From positions 372,001 to 436,000 of the forward strand of contig NZ_PZJW01000006.1 of NCBI RefSeq assembly GCF_003206615.1: 64,000 bases of DNA, in the 5' to 3' direction. The position numbers and the translations under genes were made by a program. This DNA is from Salinicola acroporae. GTDB taxonomy: Bacteria > Pseudomonadota > Gammaproteobacteria > Pseudomonadales > Halomonadaceae. The notes beneath the pieces are model-generated. The model saw nothing but the letters and a program-made list of their open reading frames with translations, made no database searches and had not been told where the DNA came from. Shown piece by piece: positions 27,955-37,225 of this stretch (the first letter of the stretch is position 1; each line of letters begins with the position of its first letter).

Positions 27955-27980
27955 AAAAAGACCGCCGAAGCGGTCTTTTT
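27955..27980. terminator. Bidirectional intrinsic terminator after ectC
   Basis: AAAAAGACCGC (27955-27965), loop CGAA, and GCGGTCTTTTT (27970-27980) form a perfect stem with a T-run on one strand and an A-run on the other. It can end both the ectABC transcript and the opposing cyo operon transcript. Confidence 0.9.
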
Positions 27981-27999
27981 TTGGCTCGAGACTGCCTTG

Positions 28000-28893
28000 T
28001 CAGCGCAAGGCGAACGAGACCAGCGATTCGGTCATCGGCATACGGCTGTCTACTGACATCATCACGCTCAGGGCCGTCACCACCAGGATCGAGATACCGA
28101 ACACCTTGCGAGCCCAGGCTCCATCGTTGGTGGCGCGATATCCCTTGAGGGTAATGCCGAACCAGTAGGCCCCGACGGCGACGGCGACGATGGCGTAAGC
28201 CCAGCCGGTATAGCCGGATACCGACAGCATCACCGACGCAATCACGAACAGCGCCGTGTAGATCACGATATGCCGCTTGGCCACGGCGATGCCGCATTTC
28301 ACCGGTAGAACCGGAATCGATGCCGACGCGTAGTCGTCGAATCGGAAAATGGCAATCGCGTAGGAGTGCGGCATCTGCCACATGCTGAAGATGATCAGCA
28401 GCAGCAGGGCGCCCAGGTCGAACTGCCCCGTTACCGCGCAATAACCGATCACCGGCGGTGAGGCGCCGGAGAGGCTTCCGATCAGGGTGCTGTAGACCGA
28501 GTGCCGTTTGAGATAGAGGCTGTAGGCACCGACGTAGATGGCGAACCCGAACGCGGCGAAGCCCGTCGCCAAAGGGGTCGTCATCCACGCCAGTAAACCG
28601 AATCCGACGAGACCCAGCATGCAGCCGAGCAGCAGGGCGATCGGAATCGATATCTCGCCGGTCACCATGGCGCGGGACTGCGTTCTGGCCATATGCCCGT
28701 CGATATCGCGATCGATCACGTTATTGAAGACGCATCCCGAGGCGACCACGAGCGATGTGCCAAGCACCGCTGCCAGAAACAACCACGGCTCGAAACGGCC
28801 ACCGGCGGCCAGAAAGTAGCCGCCGATGACTGTGACGAGGTTACCGAAGATGATGCCGGGCTTGGTAAGCAGCAAATAGGGCTTCAAGGCCAT
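28000..28893 (-). CDS. cyoE: Protoheme IX farnesyltransferase (heme O synthase)
   Basis: CyoE adds a farnesyl tail to heme b, making the heme O needed by the bo3 oxidase. The 297-residue protein has the UbiA-type site N-x(3)-D-x(3)-D ([18 protein letters not shown]), the second Asp-rich loop ([15 protein letters not shown]) and about seven to nine transmembrane segments. The N-terminus [12 protein letters not shown] is typical of CyoE/CtaB. It is the last gene of cyoABCDE and lies 7 bp after cyoD, which supports cyoE over ctaB. Confidence 0.94.
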   Translation of the reverse strand: MALKPYLLLTKPGIIFGNLVTVIGGYFLAAGGRFEPWLFLAAVLGTSLVVASGCVFNNVIDRDIDGHMARTQSRAMVTGEISIPIALLLGCMLGLVGFGLLAWMTTPLATGFAAFGFAIYVGAYSLYLKRHSVYSTLIGSLSGASPPVIGYCAVTGQFDLGALLLLIIFSMWQMPHSYAIAIFRFDDYASASIPVLPVKCGIAVAKRHIVIYTALFVIASVMLSVSGYTGWAYAIVAVAVGAYWFGITLKGYRATNDGAWARKVFGISILVVTALSVMMSVDSRMPMTESLVSFALR

Positions 28894-28900
28894 TTGCAGG

Positions 28901-29233
28901 CTAGCCCAACATCATGTTGACGTGGATGTTGTGCATGATCCAAAGCGAACCACCAACGATCAGCGTCAAGATGCCGATGGTGAACACGAAGGAGATCACG
29001 TTCCAGCCGCCTTCGGCCTTGGTATTCAGGTGCATGAAGAGGACCAGCTGCACCAGCACCTGGATCACGGCGGTGACCACCACTGTCACCATCATGACCG
29101 GAAGGCTGAAGCTGCCGGTCATGACGACACCGAACGCAATCAGTGTCAGCACGATCGAGAGAACCAGCCCGATGGTGTATGACTTGTAGCTGCCGTGACT
29201 GGCGCCGTCGTGCGAAGTATGAATGTCGCTCAT
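28901..29233 (-). CDS. cyoD: Cytochrome bo3 quinol oxidase subunit IV
   Basis: CyoD is a small accessory subunit of cytochrome bo3. The 110-residue product has three membrane spans ([61 protein letters not shown]) and the conserved motifs SIVLTxxAF and QLVLFMHLN. It lies between cyoC (1 bp) and cyoE (7 bp). The length matches E. coli CyoD (109). Confidence 0.95.
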   Translation of the reverse strand: MSDIHTSHDGASHGSYKSYTIGLVLSIVLTLIAFGVVMTGSFSLPVMMVTVVVTAVIQVLVQLVLFMHLNTKAEGGWNVISFVFTIGILTLIVGGSLWIMHNIHVNMMLG

Positions 29234-29234
29234 A

Positions 29235-29852
29235 TCACATGGCTCCCATCAGGTAGACGAAGGAGAAGACACAGATCCAGACGATGTCCAGGAAGTGCCA
29301 GAACAGGCTCAGGCACAGCATGCGCGGCTTGGTCACGCTGTCCAGACCCTGCTTGGAGATCTGGAAGAACATGATCGCGATCCAGATCAGACCGAACGTC
29401 ACGTGCAGGCCGTGGGTACCGACCAGAGTGAAGAAGGCCGACAGGAAGGCGCTGCGATCCGGACCATAGCCCTCGGCGATGAGGTGATGAAACTCGTACA
29501 CCTCCATCGCGATGAAGCCGAAGCCGAGCAGGAAGGTGACGGCCAGCCACTTGAGCACCGCACCGCGATCGCCGGCATTCTGCGCCAGGACGGCTAGACC
29601 GAAGGTGAAACTACTGATCAACAGCAGGAAAGTTTCGACCAGCACGAAGGGCAGTTCGAAGATTTCCTGGGACGTGGGGCCACCGGCGGTGGCCGTGGCC
29701 AGCACGCCGAAGGTCGCGAACAGGGTGCCGAAGATCACCAGGTCGCTCATCAGGTAGATCCAGAACCCGAAGACCTTCATTGCACCAGCGTCGTGGTGCT
29801 CATGCCCGTCGTGGGCATGAGCGTCGTGCTGCTTGAGTGTGTCGGTTGCCAT
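29235..29852 (-). CDS. cyoC: Cytochrome bo3 quinol oxidase subunit III
   Basis: CyoC is the five-span subunit III of the bo3 oxidase. The 205-residue product has [49 protein letters not shown] and [15 protein letters not shown], all family landmarks, and the [18 protein letters not shown] end. A His-rich N-terminus ([13 protein letters not shown]) is a small peculiarity that might bind metals. It is 2 bp from cyoB and 1 bp from cyoD. Confidence 0.95.
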   Translation of the reverse strand: MATDTLKQHDAHAHDGHEHHDAGAMKVFGFWIYLMSDLVIFGTLFATFGVLATATAGGPTSQEIFELPFVLVETFLLLISSFTFGLAVLAQNAGDRGAVLKWLAVTFLLGFGFIAMEVYEFHHLIAEGYGPDRSAFLSAFFTLVGTHGLHVTFGLIWIAIMFFQISKQGLDSVTKPRMLCLSLFWHFLDIVWICVFSFVYLMGAM

Positions 29853-29854
29853 GA

Positions 29855-31837
29855 TTAAGCCTGCATCTCCAACCGTTTGTGGTATTCACGCTCGGTCTCT
29901 TCGACCTCGGCAGCGCTGACGTGGTAGTCGGTATCCTTGTTGAAGATACGGAACATGAACGTCACGAACATGCCGATCGCGCCCAGGCCGACCAGCCACC
30001 AGATATGCCAGATCAGCGCGAAGCCGAAGAATAGGCTGAACAGCGACATGATCGGCCCTTCCGCGGTGTTCTTGGGCATGTGAACGTCCTCGAACTTGGT
30101 CGCGAGCTCCCGTTTGAAGCCACCCGGCTGCTGCTTCATCTCCCAGTAGCTGTCGATGGAATCGACCTTGGGCAGATAGGCGAAGTTGTAGTTCGGGGGC
30201 GGAGAAGAGGTCGACCACTCCAGCGTGCGACCATCCCACGGGTCACCGGTCAGATCGCGATTTTTCTCACGGTCGCGAATACTGACGATCAGTTGGATCA
30301 CCATGCAGGCGATACCGGCGGCAATGATCACGGCGCCTACCCAGGCGACGATCATCAACGGCTGCCACTCGGACTGCTCGTAGGACTGCATGCGACGCAT
30401 GGCGCCAAAGAAGCTCAAGGCATAGAGCGGCATGAAGGCCATGTAGAAACCGATCAGCCAGCACCAGAAGGAGCGCTTGCCCCATTTCTCGCTCAGCGTG
30501 AAGCCGAACGCCTTCGGGAACCAGTAGGACAAGCCGGCCATCATGCCGAACACCACGCCGCCGATGATGACGTTATGGAAGTGGGCGATGACGAAAAGGC
30601 TGTTGTGGAGCACGAAGTTGGCACCCGGCACGGCCAGCATGACGCCGGTCATGCCACCCAGGGTAAAGGTGATGATGAAACCGATGGTCCACAACACCGG
30701 GGTCGTGAACTGGATACGACCACGATACATCGTGAACAGCCAGTTGAAGATCTTCACCCCGGTCGGGATGGCGATGATCATCGTCATGATGCCGAAGAAC
30801 GCATTGACGTTGGCGCCAGCGCCCATGGTGAAGAAGTGGTGCAGCCAGACGATGAAGGAGAGCACGGTGATCGCGGCCGTCGCCCAGACCATGGTCTTGT
30901 AGCCGAACAGGCGCTTCTTGGTGAAGGTCGCGATGACCTCGGAGAAGACGCCGAAGGCCGGCAGGATCAGGATGTAGACTTCCGGATGGCCCCAGGCCCA
31001 GATGAGATTGACGTACATCATCTGGCTGCCGCCCATGTCATTGGTGAAGAAGTGCATGCCCAGATAGCGATCCAGGGTCAGCATGGCAATGGTGGCGGTC
31101 AGGATCGGGAACGACAGGATGATCAGGACGTTGGTGCAGAGCGCTGTCCAGGTGAAGATCGGCATGCGAAACAGCGTCATGCCCTGGGTGCGCATCTTGA
31201 GGATGGTGACGAAGAAGTTGATACCCGTCAGCGTCGTCCCGATTCCCGATAGCTGTAACGCCCATATCCAGTAATCGACACCGACGTCCGGACTGTACTG
31301 GAGTTCAGACAGTGGCGCATAGGCCAGCCACCCGGTCTTGGCGAATTCACCGACGACCAGCGACACGTTGACCAGGATCATGCCCGCCGCGAACAGCCAG
31401 AAGCTCAGGTTGTTCATGAACGGGAAGGCGACGTCGCGGGCACCAATCTGCAGCGGTACGACCAGGTTCATCAAACCGATGACCATGGGCATGGCGACGA
31501 AGAAGATCATGATCACACCGTGAGCGGTGAAGATCTGATCATAGTGGTGGGGCGGCAGGAACCCTTCGGCACCGCCGGCCGCGATGGCTTGCTGAGACCG
31601 CATCATGATGGCGTCGGCGAAACCGCGGATCAGCATCACCAGCGCGACCAGGAAGTACATCACACCGATTTTCTTGTGATCGATGGACGTGACCCACTCG
31701 GTCCAGAGATAACCCCACTTGCGATAGTAGGTGATCAGGCCGAGGACCAGGGCACCGACGATACCGATGACCGCCGCGGTGACCATGATGATCGGCTCAT
31801 GGTATGGAATCGAATCTAAACTGAGTTTTCCGAACAT
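29855..31837 (-). CDS. cyoB: Cytochrome bo3 quinol oxidase subunit I
   Basis: CyoB carries heme b, heme o3 and CuB and pumps protons while reducing oxygen. The 660-residue protein has many membrane spans, the low-spin heme His in [11 protein letters not shown], the CuB/Tyr crosslink region [17 protein letters not shown], the Cu[10 protein letters not shown] and the double-His HFHNVIIGG. The start at 31837 follows GGAG and gives [15 protein letters not shown], matching the E. coli start. An earlier in-frame start has no support. It begins 4 bp after cyoA. Confidence 0.96.
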   Translation of the reverse strand: MFGKLSLDSIPYHEPIIMVTAAVIGIVGALVLGLITYYRKWGYLWTEWVTSIDHKKIGVMYFLVALVMLIRGFADAIMMRSQQAIAAGGAEGFLPPHHYDQIFTAHGVIMIFFVAMPMVIGLMNLVVPLQIGARDVAFPFMNNLSFWLFAAGMILVNVSLVVGEFAKTGWLAYAPLSELQYSPDVGVDYWIWALQLSGIGTTLTGINFFVTILKMRTQGMTLFRMPIFTWTALCTNVLIILSFPILTATIAMLTLDRYLGMHFFTNDMGGSQMMYVNLIWAWGHPEVYILILPAFGVFSEVIATFTKKRLFGYKTMVWATAAITVLSFIVWLHHFFTMGAGANVNAFFGIMTMIIAIPTGVKIFNWLFTMYRGRIQFTTPVLWTIGFIITFTLGGMTGVMLAVPGANFVLHNSLFVIAHFHNVIIGGVVFGMMAGLSYWFPKAFGFTLSEKWGKRSFWCWLIGFYMAFMPLYALSFFGAMRRMQSYEQSEWQPLMIVAWVGAVIIAAGIACMVIQLIVSIRDREKNRDLTGDPWDGRTLEWSTSSPPPNYNFAYLPKVDSIDSYWEMKQQPGGFKRELATKFEDVHMPKNTAEGPIMSLFSLFFGFALIWHIWWLVGLGAIGMFVTFMFRIFNKDTDYHVSAAEVEETEREYHKRLEMQA

Positions 31838-31841
31838 GACG

Positions 31842-32771
31842 TTACTCCGCTGCCTGCGCACTCATGGGCATTGAAGACTCCCGTGCTTCGTTGTGCTCGC
31901 CATGGCTATCGGTACCGCCGTGACCAGCTTTATAACTTTTGATCAGATCGCCGTAGAAGTCGGGCGAGACCTGCGAGAAGTATTCCACCGGATTGGCAAT
32001 GGAGGGTTTGGCGATCTGGTCATAGTCAGCCGGGAACATCATGCTCTTGGGGGACTGCTTGACCTTGTCGACCCACGCCTGGAAATCCGCATCCGACGTC
32101 ACGTGCGCGTCGAAGAGCATCTCCGAGAAACCTTCGCCGCTGTAGTGCGTCGAGCGACCACGGAAAGTGCCCACTTCGTTGCCTTCCAGATAGACGTCGT
32201 TGTCCATGCCGGCCATGGCGTAGATCTGGCTCCCGAGGTTCGGGATCATGAACGAGTTCATGACCGTGCCCGAGGTGACCCGAAAGTGAATCGGGGTGTC
32301 CACCGGAATGGCCAGCTCGTTGACCGTGGCGATACCTTCGTCGGGATAGATGAACAGCCACTTCCAGTCGAGCGAGATCGCGTCGACCGTCATGGTTTCA
32401 TCTTCGCTGGCGATAGGCTTGTGTGGGTCGAAAGAGTGCGACGTCTGCCATGTCAGGATGGCGAGGAAGAAGATGATGACGCACGGAATTGCCCAGACGA
32501 ATACCTCGATGATATTCGAGTGTTCCCAGTTCGGCGTGTATTTGGCCGCGAGATTGGTCCCGCGATATTTCCACGCAAACAGGATGGTCATCACGATGAC
32601 CGGGATTACCACGATCAACATCAAGCCAAAGGCCGTGATGATCAACGACTTCAGACCCTGGCCAATCTGGCCGGATGGATCCATGAGTGCTGATCCACAA
32701 CCACTCAACAGCAGTGGCGTGGTTAGCCACGTCATCACACTCAAATACTTGAGGGAGTTCCTTTTTCTCAT
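31842..32771 (-). CDS. cyoA: Cytochrome bo3 quinol oxidase subunit II (lipoprotein)
   Basis: CyoA is the two-span subunit II with a periplasmic cupredoxin fold that has lost the CuA site. The 309-residue product has a lipoprotein signal ending LLLSGC, a second span ([20 protein letters not shown]), a third ([17 protein letters not shown]) and quinol-oxidase motifs [20 protein letters not shown] and [16 protein letters not shown]. CuA Cys residues are absent, as expected for a quinol oxidase. The start at 32771 gives MRKRNSLKY and a proper signal. It is the first gene of cyoABCDE, and the 470-bp region upstream should carry oxygen-responsive promoters. Confidence 0.94.
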   Translation of the reverse strand: MRKRNSLKYLSVMTWLTTPLLLSGCGSALMDPSGQIGQGLKSLIITAFGLMLIVVIPVIVMTILFAWKYRGTNLAAKYTPNWEHSNIIEVFVWAIPCVIIFFLAILTWQTSHSFDPHKPIASEDETMTVDAISLDWKWLFIYPDEGIATVNELAIPVDTPIHFRVTSGTVMNSFMIPNLGSQIYAMAGMDNDVYLEGNEVGTFRGRSTHYSGEGFSEMLFDAHVTSDADFQAWVDKVKQSPKSMMFPADYDQIAKPSIANPVEYFSQVSPDFYGDLIKSYKAGHGGTDSHGEHNEARESSMPMSAQAAE

Positions 32772-33244
32772 CTCACGACCCCAGTGGAGGAAAGCTTTTC
32801 GGCCCTGCAACAATCGGTTAGCGGCCTGCATCATACGCCGCTAGCCAGGGCTGACAACTCTGACACGACGCGCAATGGCGTACCGAGCATCCGACGTCGC
32901 CAACGAAGTAGGGATTTCGCGGTCGGCATTGTACCGAAAAATTGGCTTCTGATCAGAGGGTGGCGGGAAACTCTCCGCCTGTGTGGCGATTTGTCGCAGA
33001 TCGTCGCGACCCGTTTTTGGCCATCTGGATCAGCGTAGCCCAACTCGGTGGCGATCTCAGAATTTTCGTCCTGCACGTGCGCGCCGTGGCGCACTCCAAT
33101 CATTCGCATAATATATATTATGTTAAATAGGCTATCTCAAGCCGACGCTGGCGAATACCCAGGCCCTGCCGGCCAGCCTCGCCGGTGGCTCCGTGCCACG
33201 CGAGCGCGTAGAATGTGCTGCTGTCGATGAAAACGGGAAATTCG
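32772..33244. other. Long intergenic region between cyoA and zur
   Basis: About 470 bp divide the divergent cyo operon and zur. Open frames here are short and show no family features. The region must carry the cyo promoter on the minus strand and a zur promoter on the plus strand. The clearest element is the AT-rich palindrome at 33107-33122. Confidence 0.6.
33107..33122. promoter_or_regulatory. Zur-box-like perfect palindrome upstream of zur
   Basis: CATAATATATATTATG is a perfect 16-bp palindrome in an otherwise GC-rich stretch, about 122 bp before the zur start. Its AT-rich core flanked by short dyad arms resembles the gammaproteobacterial Zur box, and the flanking TTCG and TTAAA partly extend the match. 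Self-regulation by Zur is the inference. No znuABC lies in the window. Confidence 0.5.
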
Positions 33245-33703
33245 ATGCTCGATTCGGATGTGCTGCTGAGACAGGCAGATCAACAGTGTCAGGAACGTGG
33301 CGTCCGGTTTACGCCGATTCGCCGCCGCGTGTTGGAGATGATATCCAGCACGCCGGGAGGCCTGAAAGCCTACGATCTGCTCGATCGGCTATCGGATGAG
33401 CACGCTTCCGCGCGCCCACCGACTGTCTATCGGGCGCTGGACTTCCTGATCGAGCAAGGCCTGGTTCATCGAATCGAATCGCTCAACGCCTATATCGCCT
33501 GCCCGTGTCCCGAACACGTGCACCGCTTCCAGCTGTTGATCTGTCGGCACTGCGGCCGTGTCGAAGAGCTTCACCAGGAAGTCGTCGGCGATATGCTGTC
33601 GCGGACCGCAAGGGAGCGCGGATTCACGATCCAGCGCCAGACCATCGAGCTGCTCGGCGCTTGTGATGCCTGCCTCGAGAAAGACTCATCCTCGTCTGAC
33701 TGA
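33245..33703 (+). CDS. zur: Zinc uptake regulator Zur (Fur family)
   Basis: Zur represses zinc import genes when zinc is plentiful. The 152-residue product matches E. coli Zur in RFTPIRRRVLEMIS, the segment LKAYDLLDRLSDE and the recognition-helix region RPPTVYRALDFLIEQGLVHRIES, which is typical of Zur and not Fur. Structural zinc cysteines are present as ICRHC and CDAC. The start at 33245 follows GGGAAA. In-frame GTG at 33215 and ATG at 33227 are alternatives that add only a few residues. A Zur-box-like palindrome lies upstream. Confidence 0.9.
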   Translation: MLDSDVLLRQADQQCQERGVRFTPIRRRVLEMISSTPGGLKAYDLLDRLSDEHASARPPTVYRALDFLIEQGLVHRIESLNAYIACPCPEHVHRFQLLICRHCGRVEELHQEVVGDMLSRTARERGFTIQRQTIELLGACDACLEKDSSSSD

Positions 33704-33724
33704 TTTCAACCTACGGTGACACCC

Positions 33725-34168
33725 ATGTCCGGCCTTTTCCACGATCTCGAGCGTTCTTCATCTGGCGCTCGCGTCGCTATCGGCGATCTACTTTCGGCGG
33801 TCAAATGGAATGCCGACGGACTGATTCCCGCCATCGCGCAGCAGCACGATAGCGGCGAGGTCCTGATGATGGCATGGATGAATCGCGCTGCACTGGAAGA
33901 GACGCTTGCCACCGGACGTGTCTGCTACTGGTCTCGCTCCCGACAGGCGTTCTGGCGCAAAGGCGAGACATCGGGCCAGCAGCAACATCTCGTCGAGGCC
34001 CGCCTCGACTGCGATGGCGATACGTTATTGCTCAAGGTAGACCAGTCGGGACCGGCTTGTCATACCGGCCGACGTCACTGCTTCTATCTGCGTCTGACCC
34101 CGGAGTTCGGCGAGGTCGACAGCGACCCCCTGGTTTCACCGGAAACGCTATACGGCCAGAAGCGCTGA
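33725..34168 (+). CDS. hisI: Phosphoribosyl-AMP cyclohydrolase HisI
   Basis: HisI opens the purine ring of phosphoribosyl-AMP in histidine synthesis. The 147-residue product has [43 protein letters not shown], the metal-binding Asp cluster [12 protein letters not shown] and the zinc cysteines of [14 protein letters not shown]. It is a stand-alone hydrolase without a fused HisE domain, as is common in Pseudomonas and relatives. Other his genes are not nearby. The ATG at 33725 is favoured; a GTG at 33716 is in frame. Confidence 0.93.
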   Translation: MSGLFHDLERSSSGARVAIGDLLSAVKWNADGLIPAIAQQHDSGEVLMMAWMNRAALEETLATGRVCYWSRSRQAFWRKGETSGQQQHLVEARLDCDGDTLLLKVDQSGPACHTGRRHCFYLRLTPEFGEVDSDPLVSPETLYGQKR

Positions 34169-34176
34169 GACCCATC

Positions 34177-34449
34177 GTGATCGCCAAGATAGCCACATGG
34201 CTGTTTATCGGGCTGATACAGCTATACCGTTATGGCATCAGCCCGGTGATCGGACCACGTTGCCGATTCTGGCCAACCTGCTCGAATTACGCGCTGGAGG
34301 CCATCAACCTGCATGGACCCTGGCGCGGGACGTGGCTGGCCATTCGCCGACTGCTCAAATGCCACCCTTTTCATCCAGGCGGCGTTGACCCGGTGCCCGC
34401 CTCCCATCACCGGAAATGCCCATGTCATCAGGCAAATCACCAGAAGTAG
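34177..34449 (+). CDS. yidD: Membrane protein insertion efficiency factor YidD
   Basis: The 90-residue product has the whole YidD signature: [36 protein letters not shown] and [17 protein letters not shown]. YidD is a small membrane-associated protein that aids YidC-dependent insertion. A GTG start at 34177, 8 bp after the hisI stop, fits the family N-terminus. The open frame runs further upstream through hisI in another phase, which is why it is easily missed. It is normally between rnpA and yidC; here it sits beside hisI and faces sufE. Confidence 0.9.
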   Translation: MIAKIATWLFIGLIQLYRYGISPVIGPRCRFWPTCSNYALEAINLHGPWRGTWLAIRRLLKCHPFHPGGVDPVPASHHRKCPCHQANHQK

Positions 34450-34465
34450 GAGCCGGGTCGCCCGG

Positions 34466-34894
34466 TCAGTGAACCGATCGGCTCCCCTGGGTCTCGCGGG
34501 CAATGGCGTAGATGCTTTCGATCATGGCATGCAGTCCATTGCTGCGTGTCGGCGACAAATGCTTGTCCAGCCCCAGCTCTGCCAGAAACCTTGGTTCCCC
34601 ATTCAGAATTTCTTCGGGTTCGCGATTATCATAGATCCGCATCAGGATCGCGATCAGCCCGCTGACGATAGCGGCATCCGATGTCGCGCGGAATCTCAAC
34701 CGCCCCGCTTCTTCCGTGGCGCGCAACCAGACGTTGGACTGACAGCCCTCGATCTTGTAATCCGCCACCTTGTCTTCTTCCGGATATTCCGGCAACTGGC
34801 GTCCCATATCGATGATGTACTGGTAGCGATCCATCCAGTTGTCGAAGATCGAGAATTCATCCAGTAGCTCGGCCTGGGCCTGCTCAATACTCAT
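34466..34894 (-). CDS. sufE: Cysteine desulfuration protein SufE
   Basis: SufE accepts sulfur from a cysteine desulfurase and passes it to Fe-S cluster assembly. The 142-residue product matches the family, with the active cysteine Cys51 in KIEGCQSNVWL at the same position as E. coli SufE, and the RFRATSDAAIVSGLIAIL helix and LSPTRSNGLHAMIESI C-terminus. No suf operon lies next to it, so it may serve IscS or CsdA (a CsdE-like role). Its promoter region is shared with the divergent KfrA-like gene. Confidence 0.92.
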   Translation of the reverse strand: MSIEQAQAELLDEFSIFDNWMDRYQYIIDMGRQLPEYPEEDKVADYKIEGCQSNVWLRATEEAGRLRFRATSDAAIVSGLIAILMRIYDNREPEEILNGEPRFLAELGLDKHLSPTRSNGLHAMIESIYAIARETQGSRSVH

Positions 34895-34979
34895 TAGCGT
34901 CTCCCTAGTCTCTGGTTCGTATTATAAAGGTTGCAGGATCCGATCCCCAGAGTCTGATTCCTTTCATTACATACAGATT

Positions 34980-35002
34980 TTTACGTATACACCTTACGTA
35001 AA
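34980..35002. promoter_or_regulatory. Inverted repeat TTTACGTA-N7-TACGTAAA
   Basis: Two perfect 8-bp arms separated by 7 bp lie 85 bp upstream of sufE and 67 bp upstream of the KfrA-like gene. KfrA proteins are known to bind such sites and repress their own genes, so this is a good operator candidate for the adjacent gene, with possible effect on sufE. Confidence 0.55.
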
Positions 35003-35014
35003 TCGCCTATGCTG

Positions 35015-35045
35015 GATACCAGGAGCCACCAGAAGCTCCGGTATC
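35015..35045 (+). other. Leader hairpin before the KfrA-like gene
   Basis: GATACC-(A)-GGAGC at 35015-35026 pairs with GCTCCGGTATC at 35035-35045 around an 8-base loop, with one bulged A. It ends 12 bp before the AAGGGAA ribosome-binding region. It could be a leader mRNA structure or a second operator. Confidence 0.4.
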
Positions 35046-35069
35046 ATTGGCAACGCAAGGGAATCAGAC

Positions 35070-36041
35070 ATGGCACGCAATGGAATCCGCTACGATGACG
35101 TCTGTCGTGCGATCGATACACTCCAGCAGCGTGGAGAAGCGATCAGCGTCCAGAAGGTCCGGGAATTTCTCGGTACCGGCAGCTACACCACCATCAGCGA
35201 CCATCTGCGCGAATGGAGACTGCGCCAGAGCGGAGACTCGGTACAGGCCATTCCGCGCAACCTCGAGCGCCCCGAGGGACTCGATGCCTGGGTCTCCGAT
35301 ATCTGGGACAAGGCGCAGCGAGCCGCCTACGAGAAACTGGCCGTCTACCGTCAGGAAGCTGACGAGCAGATCCGCGAGGCCGACGACGCCAGCCACCAGG
35401 CAAGACGCCAGTGCGAGGATGCCGAACAGCGGCTGCAGGCGCTCAACGAGCATATGCTCCGCGTCCAGGAGCGTCTCGAGAACAAGACCACGGAAGCCGC
35501 CCATCTCCAGGCAGAACTGCAATCGCTGCAATCCGCCCAGAGCCAGCAACAGAAGCGTATCGTCCAGCTCGAGCAGACCTGCCAGCGCCATCAATCCAGT
35601 CTGGAGCAGGCGGAACAGCAGCATCGTGACGCCATGGCCAAGCAACACCAAGCCAACCAGACCAAACTCGCCCAGGAAGAGAAACGCCACGAATCCGCCG
35701 AGTCGCGGTTGATGGGCCTACTGGAGGATGCTCGTCAGGAGCGCTTGAAGCAGGAGAAGCAGTATGAGCAACGCCTGGCGTCGCTGGATCAACGCTGCGA
35801 ACGCCTGCAGCACGATCTTTCCGAGCAGCGCCGGCAGTATGGCCAACTCCAGGAGTCACTGCGCGCCGACAAGGTCCACATGGAGCAGGCCGAGAGCGAG
35901 AAGCGCGTCAGCGACGACCGGGTCAGGTCCATGCAGCAGGAGCGCCAGCGCCTGGAAAGCGAGCTCAAGAATCTCCGTGCCGCCAATCGTGAACTGCACG
36001 ACAGGCTGTCTCGCGCTGCCCTGCCCCCCACCGCCAGTTGA
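35070..36041 (+). CDS. KfrA N-terminal domain DNA-binding coiled-coil protein
   Basis: The 323-residue protein starts with a KfrA_N-type DNA-binding domain (GIRYDDVCRAIDTLQQRGEAISVQKVREFLGTGSYTTISDHLREWR in pattern; key block GTGSYTTISDHLREW) and continues with about 230 residues of charged, Gln/Glu/Arg-rich coiled coil. KfrA proteins are best known from broad-host-range plasmids, where they regulate and help segregate the plasmid; chromosomal copies are also common. The ATG at 35070 follows AAGGGAA. An in-frame extension back to 34839 overlaps sufE and is not supported. A TTTACGTA inverted repeat lies upstream. Confidence 0.85.
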   Translation: MARNGIRYDDVCRAIDTLQQRGEAISVQKVREFLGTGSYTTISDHLREWRLRQSGDSVQAIPRNLERPEGLDAWVSDIWDKAQRAAYEKLAVYRQEADEQIREADDASHQARRQCEDAEQRLQALNEHMLRVQERLENKTTEAAHLQAELQSLQSAQSQQQKRIVQLEQTCQRHQSSLEQAEQQHRDAMAKQHQANQTKLAQEEKRHESAESRLMGLLEDARQERLKQEKQYEQRLASLDQRCERLQHDLSEQRRQYGQLQESLRADKVHMEQAESEKRVSDDRVRSMQQERQRLESELKNLRAANRELHDRLSRAALPPTAS

Positions 36042-36054
36042 TATCGCACGCCGG

Positions 36055-37020
36055 TCAATTCTCGGCCGGCAGCAGTCCCACCTCTTCGTAGTAACGACGC
36101 GCTCCGGGATGGAGGGGCGCGGTCATTCCCTCGCCAACCATTCTGGCTGGTGCCAACTGCGCCAGTGACGGATGCGAGCGACGCAGTGCCCCCAGATGCT
36201 CGAACACCGCCTTGACCAGTCGATAGACATCGTCGTCATCGGCGTCCGAACGTGTCATCAGGGTCGCCCTGACGCCGAAGGTCGTCGTGTCATCGGGCGT
36301 GTTGGCATAGGTGCCGCCCGGAATGACAGTGACACTGTAATAAGGCGCGGCCTCGATCAGATGGGCGACGTCGGGCCCGGAAACGTCGACCAGATGGGCA
36401 CCGCAACGTTGGGTTGCCTCGTCGATGGCTTGCGAGGGATGGCCGACGACGTAGAAAAACGCGTCCAGCTTGCCACTGCACATGACCCGGGTCATGTCCT
36501 CGGGTTTCAGTTCACTGGCCAGAGCGAAGGCCCCTTCCGTCTTGCCTTTGACTGCCAGCAAGGCGTTCAGTGTGGCGCGGTGGCCGGATCCGGGATTGCC
36601 CACGTTGACACGCTTTCCCAGCAGGTCGTCGAACTCATGGATATCGGCTGACCTGGCGACGACCGTGAACGCTTCGGCATGCAGCGAGAACAGGGCTCTC
36701 AAATCGGGGCTGGGGCCGTTGTCGTAGAACTGGGCAATACCTTCGAAGGCCGCATACTGAATATCCGACTGGACGATGCCGAAATCTAGATCTCCATTGC
36801 GAACGCTATTGACGTTATAGAACGAGCCCCCGGTCGGCAGGGCCTGACATGTGGCGCCGGTCGCTTGCTGGTAGAGCTGGCAGATGGCGCGCCCAGTGGG
36901 GAAATAGACCCCGGATGCGCCCCCCGTGCCGATGACGATGGACGAGTTAGCCCATGTCGGAATAGACCAGAGCAGCGAGGCCAAGGCCAGAAAACCGAAG
37001 TAAAACCGCTTCGTGGGCAT
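36055..37020 (-). CDS. TAXI-family TRAP transporter solute-binding protein (orphan)
   Basis: This 321-residue periplasmic protein has a signal peptide (FYFGFLALASLLWSIPTWA) and TAXI-family marks: IVIGTGGASGVYFPTGRAICQ, SVRNGDLDFGIVQSDIQY, RVNVGNPGSGHRATL and a late VRATLMTRSDADDDDVYRL. Such proteins bring a solute (glutamate-like for the best known) to a fused TRAP permease. No TRAP permease is encoded nearby, so it is an orphan. The ATG at 37020 follows GGAGGCGCCC. Confidence 0.85.
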   Translation of the reverse strand: MPTKRFYFGFLALASLLWSIPTWANSSIVIGTGGASGVYFPTGRAICQLYQQATGATCQALPTGGSFYNVNSVRNGDLDFGIVQSDIQYAAFEGIAQFYDNGPSPDLRALFSLHAEAFTVVARSADIHEFDDLLGKRVNVGNPGSGHRATLNALLAVKGKTEGAFALASELKPEDMTRVMCSGKLDAFFYVVGHPSQAIDEATQRCGAHLVDVSGPDVAHLIEAAPYYSVTVIPGGTYANTPDDTTTFGVRATLMTRSDADDDDVYRLVKAVFEHLGALRRSHPSLAQLAPARMVGEGMTAPLHPGARRYYEEVGLLPAEN

Positions 37021-37148
37021 GGGCGCCTCCGCTCTTGTCACCGCAAAAACCGGCCAGCACAGGCAGGTTGCTGTCATCCAGGTTATCGGCTGCGGCGGCA
37101 GAAGCTGAAATCCGGGCAAGTCCGGTGGTTGCCGGGCGATCGCCAGAA

Positions 37149-37180
37149 CGCGAAGAGCGCCCTGATGAGCGCTCTTCGCG
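37149..37180. terminator. Hairpin downstream of nfuA
   Basis: CGCGAAGAGCGC (37149-37160) and GCGCTCTTCGCG (37169-37180) form a perfect 12-bp stem with an 8-base loop, 46 bp past the nfuA stop on the minus strand. There is no T-run, but position and strength fit a terminator. Confidence 0.6.
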
Positions 37181-37225
37181 GGGGCCGTGAGTCGCAAGCG
37201 TGCTGCTTGCAAGCCCTGGCCGGTT

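Noticed and set aside
30080-31252. 390-codon open frame antisense to cyoB
   Set aside because: It is His/Asp-rich and lies entirely opposite the oxidase subunit I gene, so it is a frame artefact.
33245-33703. Fur instead of Zur
   Set aside because: The PPTVYRALDFLIEQGLVHRIES segment and two CxxC pairs match Zur better than Fur.
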